Below, piece by piece: positions 23,375 to 32,368 of a stretch of 64,000 nucleotides of DNA. Made by a program: the position numbers and the translations under genes. How positions within the stretch are numbered: the first letter of the stretch is position 1; every line of letters starts with the position of its first letter. The DNA lies in assembly GCF_000772045.1 (NCBI RefSeq), contig NZ_CP009754.1, forward strand, positions 6,324,001-6,388,000, in the 5' to 3' direction. This stretch comes from Streptomyces sp. CCM_MD2014. GTDB lineage: Bacteria; Actinomycetota; Actinomycetes; Streptomycetales; Streptomycetaceae. A model generated the notes under the pieces. It was given only the letters and a program-made list of their open reading frames with translations, had not been told where the DNA came from and searched no databases.

Positions 23375-23473
23375 GGCGTCAATGTACTGAGCGGTAAGTC
23401 GGCGGGGAACCCTTCTGCCGACACTTGTTGACGTCGCTGTCAGCAAGGGTGGGCCGGTGGCGATGAACGGTGG

Positions 23474-25405
23474 CTAGCGCAGTCCGCCGATCGTCCGCCC
23501 GTTCTCCAGCGTGCCCTTCAGCTCGGCCCGCGCACCCTGCTCGGCCTTCGCCGTCAGCAGGTTCCCCTCGGCGGAGTCGCTGACACCGCCGGTGGCCTCG
23601 ATCGACGTCGTGCCGCGACCGGCCGCGGCGAGCAGGTACCAGTGCCCGCCCTGCGACTTCCACAGCACCCCGGCCAGCACGTGCGGATCGCGCTCACCAC
23701 AGGCCGGCACGTCCTGCGCCCTCGCCGCCACCGCGCCCTGCGCCCCGCCCGGCGTACGGAACTGCGCCAGCACCCGGGCCCCTTCGCCCCGCCAGGTCTC
23801 GGCGCGGGTGCACACCCAGTCGCCCGCCCCGGTCCCGTCGGGCAGCGGCTGCGACGCGAACTCCCAGGCGTTCACCGACCGGACCCCCTGTCCCCGCACC
23901 GCGCCCAGCGAGCAGGCGTACGGCGCCCAGGCGTCCAGCGCCTTCGCACCCGAGGCGTCCTTCGCGGCACCGGGGCGCCCGGTGGTGAGGCGGGCCGGCA
24001 CCAGCTCGCCCAGGTCGGTCACCACGCGGGTGTCCGCACTGTCGGTCAGCTCCAGCGCGTTCCACGACGTACAGGCGCCGGACCGCTGCTGCACGGGGCT
24101 GGCCAGCGGGGACGTCACACCGTCGGTGAGCGTCAGCTCCTTGGGGCCGGAGTCGGGCTCGACCAGATCACGGGCGGCCACCTCCGTCACCCAGGGGGCC
24201 GTCAGATAGCGGACGTTCCCGTCGGCCCGGCCCAGCACCACCGCGGTCGCCGTGGCCCGGCCGGCCCCGTCGGTCCGCGCGAAGTCCAGGGCGGCTCCGG
24301 CGGAACCGTTCTTCGGCTCGGCGTACCGGACCAGGCGCAGACCGTCGTGCAGGATCACCACCCGCGCGTTGTCCACGTTCCCGGCGTACAGCAGCTGCGG
24401 CGGACCGGCCGGAGCGCCGGTCTGGGTCCCCGGCGTCGCCGACACCCCCACGCTCTCGCCGGGCCGGGCCCAGACGGCCAGGGCGCGGCGCAGCAGCTCC
24501 TCGTCGCCGGTGAGGTCACCGCGCGCCGGCCACACCGAGAAGTCCGTGCGCGCGGACGTCTCCCAGGCGGCGGGCGCGACCCGGGTGAGCCTGCCGGGGT
24601 CGAGCGCGGCCTCGGCCGCCGGGTTCCTCGCGTACGGCGGGGCGGCGGCACCGTCCGGTCCCCAGCCGTCCCCGGGCAGGCCGAGCAGGGCCCCGCACAC
24701 CACCAGCGCCGCCCCGGCGACCAGCGCGGCCTTCGTGTGCTGGCGCCGGCGCAGCAGATCGGTCGGGCGGGCCTGCAGCGAGCACGGGTCGAACTCGGGG
24801 GAGCCCAGCAGCCCGTACTGCCCCGGCACCCCGTCGGCCTCCCGCAGCGCGGCGTCCGCGTCGGCCACGCCGGCGGCGGTCAGCACCTGCCGTACCCCGT
24901 CGTCGGGGAGCCGCTCCAGACCGCGCAGCACGTACGCCGCCCGGCCCGCACCGGAGAGCGCGGACAGCCGCTGGTCCAGGTCGAGTTCGTCGGCGCCGCC
25001 CGAGCGCGGGAAGAGCTTGAGGCCCCGCACGTGGGGCAGCAGCGGCGGCAGCTGGGACCGCCTCGGCCACGCCCGCCGCCGCAGCGGCAGCCCCGCCTCC
25101 AGCGCCGTACGCACCACCCGCAGCCGGACCAGCGCGTACCCGGGGTCGACCTCGCGGCCGGTGGACTGGGCCGGGATCACCGCGGTCGTCGTCCGGTTCC
25201 GGGGCAGCGCGCGCTGCGTGAGGGCGTGCGCGGTCAGGACGCGGCGGCCCCGGCCGAGGCCCGGCGGCAGCACCAGATAGGCCAACCGGGCCAGGCGCGG
25301 ATAGTGCTCGACGAGCGCGGCCTCGGCCTGCTCGACGTCGACGACCGGGTCGGACGAGGAGGCGGAGGACGGTGCGGGGCGCGGGGCGACATCCTGTGGC
25401 TGCAC
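23474..25405 (-). CDS. Hypothetical single-pass membrane protein
   Basis: 643 residues, function not recognised. The N-terminal ~215 residues (EQAEAALVEHYPRLARLAYLVLPPGLGRGRRVLTAHAL onward) have the look of a sigma-factor-like or regulator-type helical domain. A membrane helix (KAALVAGAALVVCGALLGL, about residues 224-244) follows, then a ~390-residue external part with paired Cys residues. The layout suggests a membrane-anchored sensor or a degenerate extracytoplasmic-function sigma fused to a sensor, but this is a guess. GTG start without an obvious ribosome-binding site. Confidence 0.75.
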   Translation of the reverse strand: MQPQDVAPRPAPSSASSSDPVVDVEQAEAALVEHYPRLARLAYLVLPPGLGRGRRVLTAHALTQRALPRNRTTTAVIPAQSTGREVDPGYALVRLRVVRTALEAGLPLRRRAWPRRSQLPPLLPHVRGLKLFPRSGGADELDLDQRLSALSGAGRAAYVLRGLERLPDDGVRQVLTAAGVADADAALREADGVPGQYGLLGSPEFDPCSLQARPTDLLRRRQHTKAALVAGAALVVCGALLGLPGDGWGPDGAAAPPYARNPAAEAALDPGRLTRVAPAAWETSARTDFSVWPARGDLTGDEELLRRALAVWARPGESVGVSATPGTQTGAPAGPPQLLYAGNVDNARVVILHDGLRLVRYAEPKNGSAGAALDFARTDGAGRATATAVVLGRADGNVRYLTAPWVTEVAARDLVEPDSGPKELTLTDGVTSPLASPVQQRSGACTSWNALELTDSADTRVVTDLGELVPARLTTGRPGAAKDASGAKALDAWAPYACSLGAVRGQGVRSVNAWEFASQPLPDGTGAGDWVCTRAETWRGEGARVLAQFRTPGGAQGAVAARAQDVPACGERDPHVLAGVLWKSQGGHWYLLAAAGRGTTSIEATGGVSDSAEGNLLTAKAEQGARAELKGTLENGRTIGGLR

Positions 25406-25464
25406 GTTCAGCAGAACGAGCGAACCGGGGGATGGTCACCGTGAGGCGGCCCGGGCGAGGCGGG

Positions 25465-25983
25465 CTACTCCGCTTCGGGCTCAGCCTCCACCAGCTGCCG
25501 CGCGTAGTTGGCCATCGACCTCTGGTACCGGGGGAGATGGGGTGCCAGCGCGCCGAGCACCAGGGACAGGCCCTCGCGGTCGCGGCCCATGCTCGACAGG
25601 CAGAGGGCGAGCACGGCCCGCACGGCGTCGTCCAACTCGTCGGACGGAGCGACCAGTTCCGGCGAGAGCAGCTTCACGCCCTCCTCCGGGTGCCCGGTGT
25701 TCCGCAGCGAGCTGGAGAGCTGGATCTTCGCCCGGCGCCCCTTGTACGCGCTGACCTCACCGAGCCCGCGTTCCAGCGCCTCGCGGTACAGCGGCACGGC
25801 CCGGTCGGAGTGACCCGTGGAGTCCCAGGCGCAGGCCCGCTCGAACAGGCCGAGCGGACTGTCCGCGGGCAGCTCGTCGGCGAGGGCGTCGATCACCGCC
25901 CGGAAGTCGGCGGCGTCCTCCTCGGCGTAGTCGTCGAATGCCGCCCAGGCGGCCGTCACGCGCTCTTCCCAGTCCTGGTCCAC
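25465..25983 (-). CDS. Tetratricopeptide-repeat protein
   Basis: 172 residues, nearly all helical. Repeats typical of TPRs are visible: LGLFERACAWDSTGHSDRAVPLYREALERG, then LSSSLRNTGHPEEGVKLL, then VLALCLSSMGRDREGLSLVLGAL. It probably binds another protein. GTG start at 25983 (VDQDWEERV) preceded by a weak GGCGGGG. It follows 135 bp behind the divergent lipoprotein gene. No catalytic motif. Confidence 0.8.
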   Translation of the reverse strand: MDQDWEERVTAAWAAFDDYAEEDAADFRAVIDALADELPADSPLGLFERACAWDSTGHSDRAVPLYREALERGLGEVSAYKGRRAKIQLSSSLRNTGHPEEGVKLLSPELVAPSDELDDAVRAVLALCLSSMGRDREGLSLVLGALAPHLPRYQRSMANYARQLVEAEPEAE

Positions 25984-26118
25984 CCCGCCACTCTCGCACG
26001 GTCCCGGCACAAGAGCACGCGGGTTCCTGAGTACTTCGCGCGCCACGCCCGTATCGATGGCGAGAGCCCCACGCAGGGGCTCCGTGCGGCATGTCGCACC
26101 GGCGGACCGGAGGAACAC

Positions 26119-26571
26119 ATGAGGCTGACCCGACCGATGCTCGCGCCGGCCGCCCTGGCGGCGGTCCTGGCACTGACGGGCTGCGGCGCCGACGGGGACG
26201 GCGAGGCCGCCGTGCCCCAGACGGCGACCGGCAGCCTGGAACACCTGGCCGCCGAGGCGAAGTGCGCGCCGGACATGCAGACCGACGCCGACACCATCCG
26301 CCAGGCCCTGTGCGGCAAGGGCGACGAGAAGTACGTCCTCGCCACCTTCGCCACCGACCGGGGCCAGCGCGAATGGATCAACACCGCCAAGGACTACGGC
26401 GGTTACTACCTCGTCGGCCGCAAATGGGTCGCCGTCGGCCACGAGGACGTGGTGGCGGACCTGCGCGGCCGGCTCGGGGGAAACCTGGAACAGGGCGTCC
26501 AGCACGGCGGCGGCGGGCACGACGCCGGGCACTCGGCCGGGCACGGCGAACACGCCGCGCACGGCGGCTGA
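26119..26571 (+). CDS. Small lipoprotein with His-rich tail
   Basis: 150 residues. Lipoprotein signal with lipobox LTGC (Cys ~ residue 21). The mature part has two Cys residues (KCAPDM, ALCGKG) that could form a disulfide. The last ~25 residues are Gly/His rich with seven His (HGGGGHDAGHSAGHGEHAAHGG pattern), suggesting metal binding. GGAGGA just upstream of the ATG. Function unknown. Confidence 0.82.
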   Translation: MRLTRPMLAPAALAAVLALTGCGADGDGEAAVPQTATGSLEHLAAEAKCAPDMQTDADTIRQALCGKGDEKYVLATFATDRGQREWINTAKDYGGYYLVGRKWVAVGHEDVVADLRGRLGGNLEQGVQHGGGGHDAGHSAGHGEHAAHGG

Positions 26572-26591
26572 CCGAAGGCACGGGAACACGC

Positions 26592-26627
26592 AGAGGGCCG
26601 GCGGCGGATCCCCGCCACCGGCCCTCT
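26592..26627. terminator. Bidirectional terminator, lipoprotein / DUF1996 gene
   Basis: AGAGGGCCGG pairs with CCGGCCCTCT (10 bp) with an inner GGCGG/CCGCC stem, between two convergent genes. Confidence 0.8.
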
Positions 26628-26650
26628 TCCGACCGAGGGTCCCCGCGCCG

Positions 26651-28159
26651 CTACTGGCAGTCCTCGCCGCGGTTGATGCAGTCGACCACCTTGTTCATCA
26701 GGTTCTCGTCCATGACGTTGATGAAGTCGTTGTGGTCGGTGATCGGCTTGTGCAGCTGCTCCGGGAAGCTGTCCACGGCGTACGGATTCCGCACCTGGCC
26801 GTTCTCGACGGTCGGGGTGGGGATGTCGTACGCGAGGCGGATCTGCAGCTGGGGGACGGCCTGGAAGCCGTTCGGGCAGCTGCCGTCCTCCTGGACGAAG
26901 GCCATGTGGTCCCGGTGGTTGGCGCTGTCGATGTTCTGACCGTCCCAGCAGCTCTGGAAGTTGGTGGTCCGCAGCACCTGGCTGCCCTCGGGGCACAGCG
27001 GGTACTTGTCCGTCACCTGCCGGTCCTCGAAGCCCGAGCAGCTCCACGAGGTGTTGGCGTTCGCGTCGCCGTTGGTGAAGGACTTGGCGTCACCGGTGAT
27101 GATGCGCAGGAACTTCGGCATCGCGACCACGTCGCCCTGCCGGCTGCCGACGAACTGGATCCGGGCCTCGGCGGGCTTGAGGATCTTGCCGACGTTGCCC
27201 TCGGCGCCGCCGCCCTGGTCGTTCGCGTCGAACTCCTGGGTACCGTCCTGGAGGCGCAGCACCGGCCAGTAGTACGTGGACTTGTCGCCCTGGTTCTGGC
27301 AGGAGGTGTCCGCGTTCGCCAGGTCCTCGTCGCTGGAGAAGGCGTCGTTGTCCTGGTTGCCGACGTAGTCGTGCGTGTGGTGCGCGCCGTTGTCGACGCC
27401 GGGGGCGGCGATCAGGTTGTCGCTGTTGAACAGGTTGTTCTCGTTGACGCCGCAGTCGGTGGTGAAGGTACCGGTGGAGCCGCCGTCGCCGTTCGCGGCC
27501 AGGCCGTTGCGGCTGTCGCGGGAGTTCGGCTGTACGTCGTTGATGTCGACGAAGTCGTCGGCGACCGGGCCCGCGACACCGTTCCCGTTGTCGTCGTCGC
27601 CCCCGTTGCCGCCCTGGTTCTGGCCGTCGTCCATCTGGCCGTCGCCGTCCTGGCCGTCACCGTTCTGACCGCCGCCGTTCTGCGGCTGGTCCGCGGGGCG
27701 GCCCTGGCACTCGGCCAGCTGGTCCAGGTTGTCGTCGGCCTTGCCGCCGGCCCGGTTGATCTCCAGCTGGATCCGGTCGATGATCGCCTTCCGCCGGTCC
27801 TTGAGCGGGCCGAGGATGGCGTTCCGGACGAACTGCGCGTCACCCGCCTGTGCCCGCCGTGTGGTGGCCAGGCGCTGGTAGGCGTCGGTGATCTGGCTGT
27901 CCATCGTGGCCAGTTCGCCGTCCACCTCCCCGCGCGCCCGGTCCGGCACGTCCCGGATCTTCTGACCGACGTCGGGACAGTCGATCGTCGCCACCTGCGC
28001 GGCGGCCGACCTGGTCCGGTTGTGGCCGGAATGCTCCTCGTGCGCCGAAGCGTAGAAGTTGGCCCAGACCAGCCCGCCCCCGCCGACCGCCAGGGCCGCC
28101 GCCCCGGCAACGATCTTGGTGGCCAGCGGCGTACGGCGTTTTCTCGTGTTGCGTCCCAT
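26651..28159 (-). CDS. Secreted DUF1996 protein
   Basis: 502 residues. A basic N-terminus and a signal/anchor (TKIVAGAAALAVGGGGLVWANFYASA) are followed by a helical domain (about 45-170), a Gly/Asn/Asp/Gln low-complexity linker (about 180-230, repeats of NGDGQDGDGQ type) and a C-terminal DUF1996 domain (TDCGVNENNLFNSDNLIAAPG, GAHHTHDYVGN, SCWDGQNIDSANHRDHMAF). DUF1996 has no firm biochemical role; conserved His and Asp residues suggest metal or carbohydrate binding. ATG with GAGGAG upstream. Located outside the cell or on its surface. Confidence 0.85.
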   Translation of the reverse strand: MGRNTRKRRTPLATKIVAGAAALAVGGGGLVWANFYASAHEEHSGHNRTRSAAAQVATIDCPDVGQKIRDVPDRARGEVDGELATMDSQITDAYQRLATTRRAQAGDAQFVRNAILGPLKDRRKAIIDRIQLEINRAGGKADDNLDQLAECQGRPADQPQNGGGQNGDGQDGDGQMDDGQNQGGNGGDDDNGNGVAGPVADDFVDINDVQPNSRDSRNGLAANGDGGSTGTFTTDCGVNENNLFNSDNLIAAPGVDNGAHHTHDYVGNQDNDAFSSDEDLANADTSCQNQGDKSTYYWPVLRLQDGTQEFDANDQGGGAEGNVGKILKPAEARIQFVGSRQGDVVAMPKFLRIITGDAKSFTNGDANANTSWSCSGFEDRQVTDKYPLCPEGSQVLRTTNFQSCWDGQNIDSANHRDHMAFVQEDGSCPNGFQAVPQLQIRLAYDIPTPTVENGQVRNPYAVDSFPEQLHKPITDHNDFINVMDENLMNKVVDCINRGEDCQ

Positions 28160-28318
28160 GGAACTCCTCAAACTTCCTTGCGGAGGCATCGCTTGCGGGG
28201 CGTCGAGGGCGCCCGACAGGGGTGAAGCGGCTCCCATCCATACGGAAGCCGCTGCGGAGGTGTTCACCCGTGGGAGGAATTGGCGGGTCCCGTGGGACGC
28301 GTGGGACGCGCGAAAGGG

Positions 28319-28972
28319 TCAGCGGCCGCGGTCCAGATAGGCCAGAACCGCCAGGACACGGCGGTTGTCGTCGTCCGAGACCTCCAGGCTGAGCTTCGCG
28401 AAGATGTTCGCCGTGTGTTTGGCGATCGCCCGCTCCGTGACGACGAGCTTCCCGGCGATCGCCGCGTTGGTCCGGCCCTGCGCCATCAGCTCCAGCACCT
28501 CCAGCTCGCGGGGGGTGAGCCGCTCCAGCGGCCGGTCCTCCGCCGCCCGCCGGCTGAGCAGCTGCTGGATGACCTGCGGGTCCATCGCCGTACCGCCCGC
28601 CGCCACCCGCCGCACGGCGTCCACGAACTGCTCCGCGTCGAACACCCGGTCCTTGAGCAGGTACCCCACCCCGCCGCTCCCGTCGGCCAGCAACTCGCGG
28701 GCGTACAACTGCTCCACGTGCTGGGAGAGGACCAGCACCGGCAGTCCGGGCCGGTTGCGGCGGGCCTCCAGCGCGCACTGCAGGCCCTCGTCGGTGAGCG
28801 TGGGCGGCAGCCGGACGTCGACCACGGCGACGTCCGGCTCCAGCTCGGCCAGGGCCCGGGACAGCTCGGGGCCCGTCTCGACGGCGGCGGCGATCTCGAA
28901 GTTGTGGGCTTCCAGGAGCCGGACCAGCCCGTCGCGCAGCAGGAACAGGTCTTCGGCTAGGACAACGCGCAA
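28319..28972 (-). CDS. NarL/FixJ-family response regulator
   Basis: 217 residues. Receiver domain with acidic pair Glu7/Asp8, phospho-acceptor Asp52 (VVDVRLPP) and the conserved Lys in GYLLKDRV, then a LuxR-type helix-turn-helix (LTPRELEVLELMAQGRTNAAIAGKLVVTERAIAKHTANIFAKL). The start is TTG at 28972 with GGAG five bases upstream; it lies inside the kinase 3' end, a 16-nt overlap that implies coupled translation. Target genes unknown. Confidence 0.92.
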   Translation of the reverse strand: MRVVLAEDLFLLRDGLVRLLEAHNFEIAAAVETGPELSRALAELEPDVAVVDVRLPPTLTDEGLQCALEARRNRPGLPVLVLSQHVEQLYARELLADGSGGVGYLLKDRVFDAEQFVDAVRRVAAGGTAMDPQVIQQLLSRRAAEDRPLERLTPRELEVLELMAQGRTNAAIAGKLVVTERAIAKHTANIFAKLSLEVSDDDNRRVLAVLAYLDRGR

Positions 28973-30240
28973 GGGATCTCCATGGTGACCATGGTGGGGC
29001 CGCCCGCGGGCGAGCTGACGGCCAGGACGCCGTCGAATGTACCGAGTCGCCGCTCCACCCCGGCCAGGCCCGAGCCCGCTCCGATCGCGGCGCCGCCCTT
29101 CCCGTTGTCCGTGACACAGACGCGCAGCAGGCCCTCGCCGTGGTGGACGTCGATCCAGATCCGGTCGGCGCCGGAGTGCTTCACGGCGTTGGTGAGCACC
29201 TCGCTGACCGCGAAGTACGCGGCCGACTCCACGGGGGCGTCGGCCCGGCCGGGCAGGTCCACGTCGACCTCGACGGTGACGGGCAGCCGCAGCGCCAGCG
29301 CGCGCACCGCGTCGCCCAGGCCGCGCTCGGCGAGCACCGGCGGGTGGATGCCGCGCACGAGTTCGCGCAGCTCGGTCAGGGCGTCGGCGGAGGAGCGGCG
29401 GGCCTGGGCGAGCAGCTCCCTGGCCTTCGCCGGGTCCTTTTCCAGCAGTGCCTCGATGGTGCCCAGGTCCATGCCCATGGCGACCAGCCGGGCCTGCGCC
29501 CCGTCGTGCAGGTCGCGCTCGATGCGGCGCAGCTCGGCTGCGGAGGTGTCGACGGCGTCGCGCCGCGTCTCGGTCAGGACCCGTACCCGCTCGGCGAGTT
29601 CGGTCTGGCCCGAGCCGAGGATCGCTCCGGTGAGCCGGAAATGCGCCTTCAGCAGCAGCGGGGTGAGCCAGAGGGAGGCGACGAGGAGCACGGCGCCCAG
29701 GGCGGCGGCGAAGAGGGCGGAGGTCTGGCCGGTGACCTTGACGAAGCCGTACCAGTACCCGTCGGGCAGCACCCGCCACAGCCCGGCCGCGATGACGAAG
29801 CCCTCCAGCGGGTAGAGGGCCAGCACGAAGGCGAGCAGTGCGGTGACGGCGCCCGCCGTCATGTCGACGGGCAGCCACAGGACGTCCCGCCAGGTCGCAG
29901 GGTCGCGGAGCATTCCGAAGGTGCGGGCCCACGGGTTGGCGTCCGCGGGCAGCGGCCGGTAGGCCCGCCGGATGCGCACCCCGCCCCATTCGGCGGCGAG
30001 CAGCCGCCGCCAGTCCGCGAACTTCCGGACGCCGGTCAGCACCCACGGGGTGGTGACGATGCCGATTCCGATCGGGACGAGGGCGATGGACACGAGGCTC
30101 AGGCAGAGGCAGACCACCGCGCCGGGCAGGGCGATGAACGTCAGTGCCAGTCCCCGCACGGCCGCCAGCGCGACATCCCGTGTCCGGGTTTGTGCCGGGG
30201 TCCGTGTCCGCCGTGTGCCGCTCTTCGTCTCGATGCTCAT
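28957..30240 (-). CDS. NarL-type sensor histidine kinase
   Basis: 427 residues. The N-terminal half is a membrane sensor with four or so helices (GLALTFIALPGAVVCLCLSLVSIALVPIGIGI first), resembling the actinobacterial 'putative sensor' domain. HisKA_3 dimerisation helix has the phospho-acceptor His245 in RDLHDGAQARL. A HATPase_c domain follows, with a DNGKGG box and VTMEIP near the end. Start at ATG 30240, weak ribosome-binding site. Forms a pair with the overlapping response regulator; signal unknown. Confidence 0.9.
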   Translation of the reverse strand: MSIETKSGTRRTRTPAQTRTRDVALAAVRGLALTFIALPGAVVCLCLSLVSIALVPIGIGIVTTPWVLTGVRKFADWRRLLAAEWGGVRIRRAYRPLPADANPWARTFGMLRDPATWRDVLWLPVDMTAGAVTALLAFVLALYPLEGFVIAAGLWRVLPDGYWYGFVKVTGQTSALFAAALGAVLLVASLWLTPLLLKAHFRLTGAILGSGQTELAERVRVLTETRRDAVDTSAAELRRIERDLHDGAQARLVAMGMDLGTIEALLEKDPAKARELLAQARRSSADALTELRELVRGIHPPVLAERGLGDAVRALALRLPVTVEVDVDLPGRADAPVESAAYFAVSEVLTNAVKHSGADRIWIDVHHGEGLLRVCVTDNGKGGAAIGAGSGLAGVERRLGTFDGVLAVSSPAGGPTMVTMEIPCALS

Positions 30241-30292
30241 GGCATCAGTCTCGCCGAGGCGGCGGGGCGGGGCACTGGGCCGGGCACCCCGG

Positions 30293-31336
30293 TCAGGGGG
30301 TGGTGCCAGGTACACCTCCGCCCTCCGGGAGGCCGTCGGCGGAGGCGAGGGCCTTCGCCTCCGTTTCCGGGTCCAGGCCGACCGGGGGCCGGTCCGGTCG
30401 CCGGGGTGCGGTGCCGCCGATGTCCCGCAGCCAGGCCCAGGTGTCGGCCACCGTGTCCTCGACGGGCCGGCAGGCGAGGCCCGTCGCCCGGGCCCGGGTG
30501 ACGTCCGCCGTGTGCAGGGCGTCGTACAGGTCGCTGCCCGGGGGCGTCCACACCGGCAGGTGCACCCACGGCTCGATGCCGGCGGCGAGGACGGTCGCGG
30601 GCTCGGTCCAGCGCAGGTCGGCCGCGCCGCCCGTGACCCTGGCGCAGGCGTCGAGCAGGCGGCCCATGGTGGTGTGCCCCGGCGGGGAGACCAGGTTGTA
30701 CGGTCCGCTCAGCTCCCGCTCCACCGCGCCGAGCGTCCAGTCGGCGAGATCGCGGACGTCGATGTACTGCAGGGGCAGGTCGCGCGGGCCCGGCGCGAGG
30801 ACGGGCCCGCCGCGGGCGACGCGGTTCAGCCACCACGGCAGCCGGCCGATGTTCTCGTACGGGCCGAGGATCAGCCCGGCCCGTACGAGCACGGAGCGGT
30901 CCGCGCCGAAGACGTCCGTGGCCGCCAGCTCCCCGCCCCGCTTGTCCCGGGCGTAGTCGCTCTGTCCGGCGTCCGCCGAGGCGCCCTCGACGAGCGGGGC
31001 GTCCTCGGCGCACCCGGCGGGCGGGGGCCACGCGTACACCGAGCGGCTCGACACGTACACGTACCGTCCGGCGCGGCCCCGCAGCAGCCGCGCCGCGTCC
31101 CCGACCGCGCGGGGCGCCGCCGACCAGGTGTCGACGACGGCGTCCCACGCGGCCCCGGCCTCCGCCAGCGCGGCGAGCCCGTCGGGTGCGGTGCGGTCTC
31201 CGTGCAGCGCCCGCGCTCCGGCCGGCGGGGCGTGCCGTCCGCGGTGCAGGACGGTCACCTCCCAGCCCCGGCCGAGCGCGGCCTCGACCACGGCCCGCCC
31301 CACGAACTCCGTACCGCCCAGCACCAGTAGTCTCAT
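30293..31336 (-). CDS. NAD-dependent epimerase/dehydratase family protein
   Basis: 347 residues of the extended short-chain dehydrogenase group. N-terminal nucleotide-binding motif LVLGGTEFVGRAVVEAAL, then SSRSVYAWP and a YARDKRGGE (YxxxK) catalytic pair. The C-terminal half should bind the substrate, not predictable. A GTG at 31345 is an alternative start three codons earlier. It lies 52 bp upstream of the kinase on the same strand and may be cotranscribed. Confidence 0.85.
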   Translation of the reverse strand: MRLLVLGGTEFVGRAVVEAALGRGWEVTVLHRGRHAPPAGARALHGDRTAPDGLAALAEAGAAWDAVVDTWSAAPRAVGDAARLLRGRAGRYVYVSSRSVYAWPPPAGCAEDAPLVEGASADAGQSDYARDKRGGELAATDVFGADRSVLVRAGLILGPYENIGRLPWWLNRVARGGPVLAPGPRDLPLQYIDVRDLADWTLGAVERELSGPYNLVSPPGHTTMGRLLDACARVTGGAADLRWTEPATVLAAGIEPWVHLPVWTPPGSDLYDALHTADVTRARATGLACRPVEDTVADTWAWLRDIGGTAPRRPDRPPVGLDPETEAKALASADGLPEGGGVPGTTP

Positions 31337-31437
31337 ACCGGTCACTGTGCCGGGTACGGCGGCCGAAGGGTACGGGCCTCTGCCGTCAGCAGAGGGGCGC
31401 CATGCGGCCGACGCCCGCGGTTGCCCGGATCAGCGGC

Positions 31438-32025
31438 TCAGCGGCCGGCGGGCGGGGTGTACCTGTAGCCGACGCGTCGCACCGTCTGGATCGTCTGCCG
31501 GTGCTCCGTGCCGAGCTTGCGGCGCAGCCGGGCCACGTGCACGTCGACGGTGCGGCCGTCGCCCACGTGCCCGTAGCCCCACACCGTGGTGACCAGCTGG
31601 TCGCGGGTGTGCACCCGGTTGGGATGGCTGACGAGATGGGCGAGCAGCTCGAACTCCAGGTACGTCAGGTCGAGTTCGCGCCCGTCCACGGCGGCGGTGC
31701 GCCGCGCCTGGTCGATCCGGACGAGCGGGTTCTCCGCCCGGCCCGGACCCGGGCCCTGGGGCCGGGCCTGCCCGGGGGTCCGGAACGGCGGCTGCCGGTC
31801 GGCCGGGACGAGTACGAGGTAGCCGACCATTGGCGGGTGCCCCGGCAGCGTCGGCAGGGTGTGCTCGGGTGCGGGCAGCCAGGTGGCGCCCGGTGGCAGC
31901 AGGTCCACGACGTCCGCCACCTCGTCCGGGGCGACGGCGCGCAACCGGTGCCGGGGACCGCCGGAGTCGGGGAGGACGGTGGGGGAGTCGAGGGTGACGG
32001 TGGACAGGGAGCGGGTGGTCGCCAT
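31438..32025 (-). CDS. Free-standing OmpR-type winged-helix regulator
   Basis: 195 residues. The C-terminal ~100 residues are an OmpR/PhoB DNA-binding domain (LDLTYLEFELLAHLVSHPNRVHTRDQLVTTVWGYG...GRTVDVHVARLRRKL...RRVGYRYTPPA). The N-terminal ~85 residues are not a receiver domain: no phospho-acceptor pattern, instead Pro/Leu-rich sequence ending PMVGYLVLVPADR. It is therefore an orphan regulator with an unusual input domain. A 40-codon Cys-Cys mini-ORF lies 134 bp upstream on the same strand. Confidence 0.85.
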   Translation of the reverse strand: MATTRSLSTVTLDSPTVLPDSGGPRHRLRAVAPDEVADVVDLLPPGATWLPAPEHTLPTLPGHPPMVGYLVLVPADRQPPFRTPGQARPQGPGPGRAENPLVRIDQARRTAAVDGRELDLTYLEFELLAHLVSHPNRVHTRDQLVTTVWGYGHVGDGRTVDVHVARLRRKLGTEHRQTIQTVRRVGYRYTPPAGR

Positions 32026-32158
32026 GAGACGTCAGCTCTTTCGCGCGAGAGGTTCGTCGGGAGGGGGCGACGGGCGCGCGTGCGTGGTCGCGGGCGCGTC
32101 GCGGGACGTACGTCGTGCGCACCGGCGGCAGGCGCTGGAGGCCTGTGAGGTACGGCTT

Positions 32159-32281
32159 CTAGCGGGCCGGCGCGATCGTCGCGCGGCAACACACCCGGTC
32201 GAAGTCGTCGTGCTGACGGGAAGGCCAGAAGGGCTCGAGGTCATGGCGACCCGTCGCTGCGTACTTCCGGAAGCTGGCCAT
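32159..32281 (-). CDS. Putative leader peptide with Cys-Cys motif
   Basis: 40-codon frame from ATG 32281 to TAG 32159, ending RQHDDFDRVCCRATIAPAR. It is in a 343-bp stretch with no other gene, upstream of the winged-helix regulator and on its strand. Short upstream ORFs with adjacent Cys codons act as cysteine-sensing leaders in actinobacteria, so a leader role is plausible. No ribosome-binding site is clear, so translation is not shown. Confidence 0.4.
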   Translation of the reverse strand: MASFRKYAATGRHDLEPFWPSRQHDDFDRVCCRATIAPAR

Positions 32282-32368
32282 GGGCCCATTGAAGCAGACG
32301 GCGGCGGGGGAGAGGAGACTCCTCTCAGTGTGTGGACGCCGACTGGCCGGAACCGGCCGCCGGACCGG

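Noticed and set aside
32032..32289. 85-residue minus-strand ORF beginning MGPWPASGST
   Set aside because: Ser/Arg/Thr-rich composition typical of chance frames; the Cys-Cys frame overlapping it looks more like a peptide.
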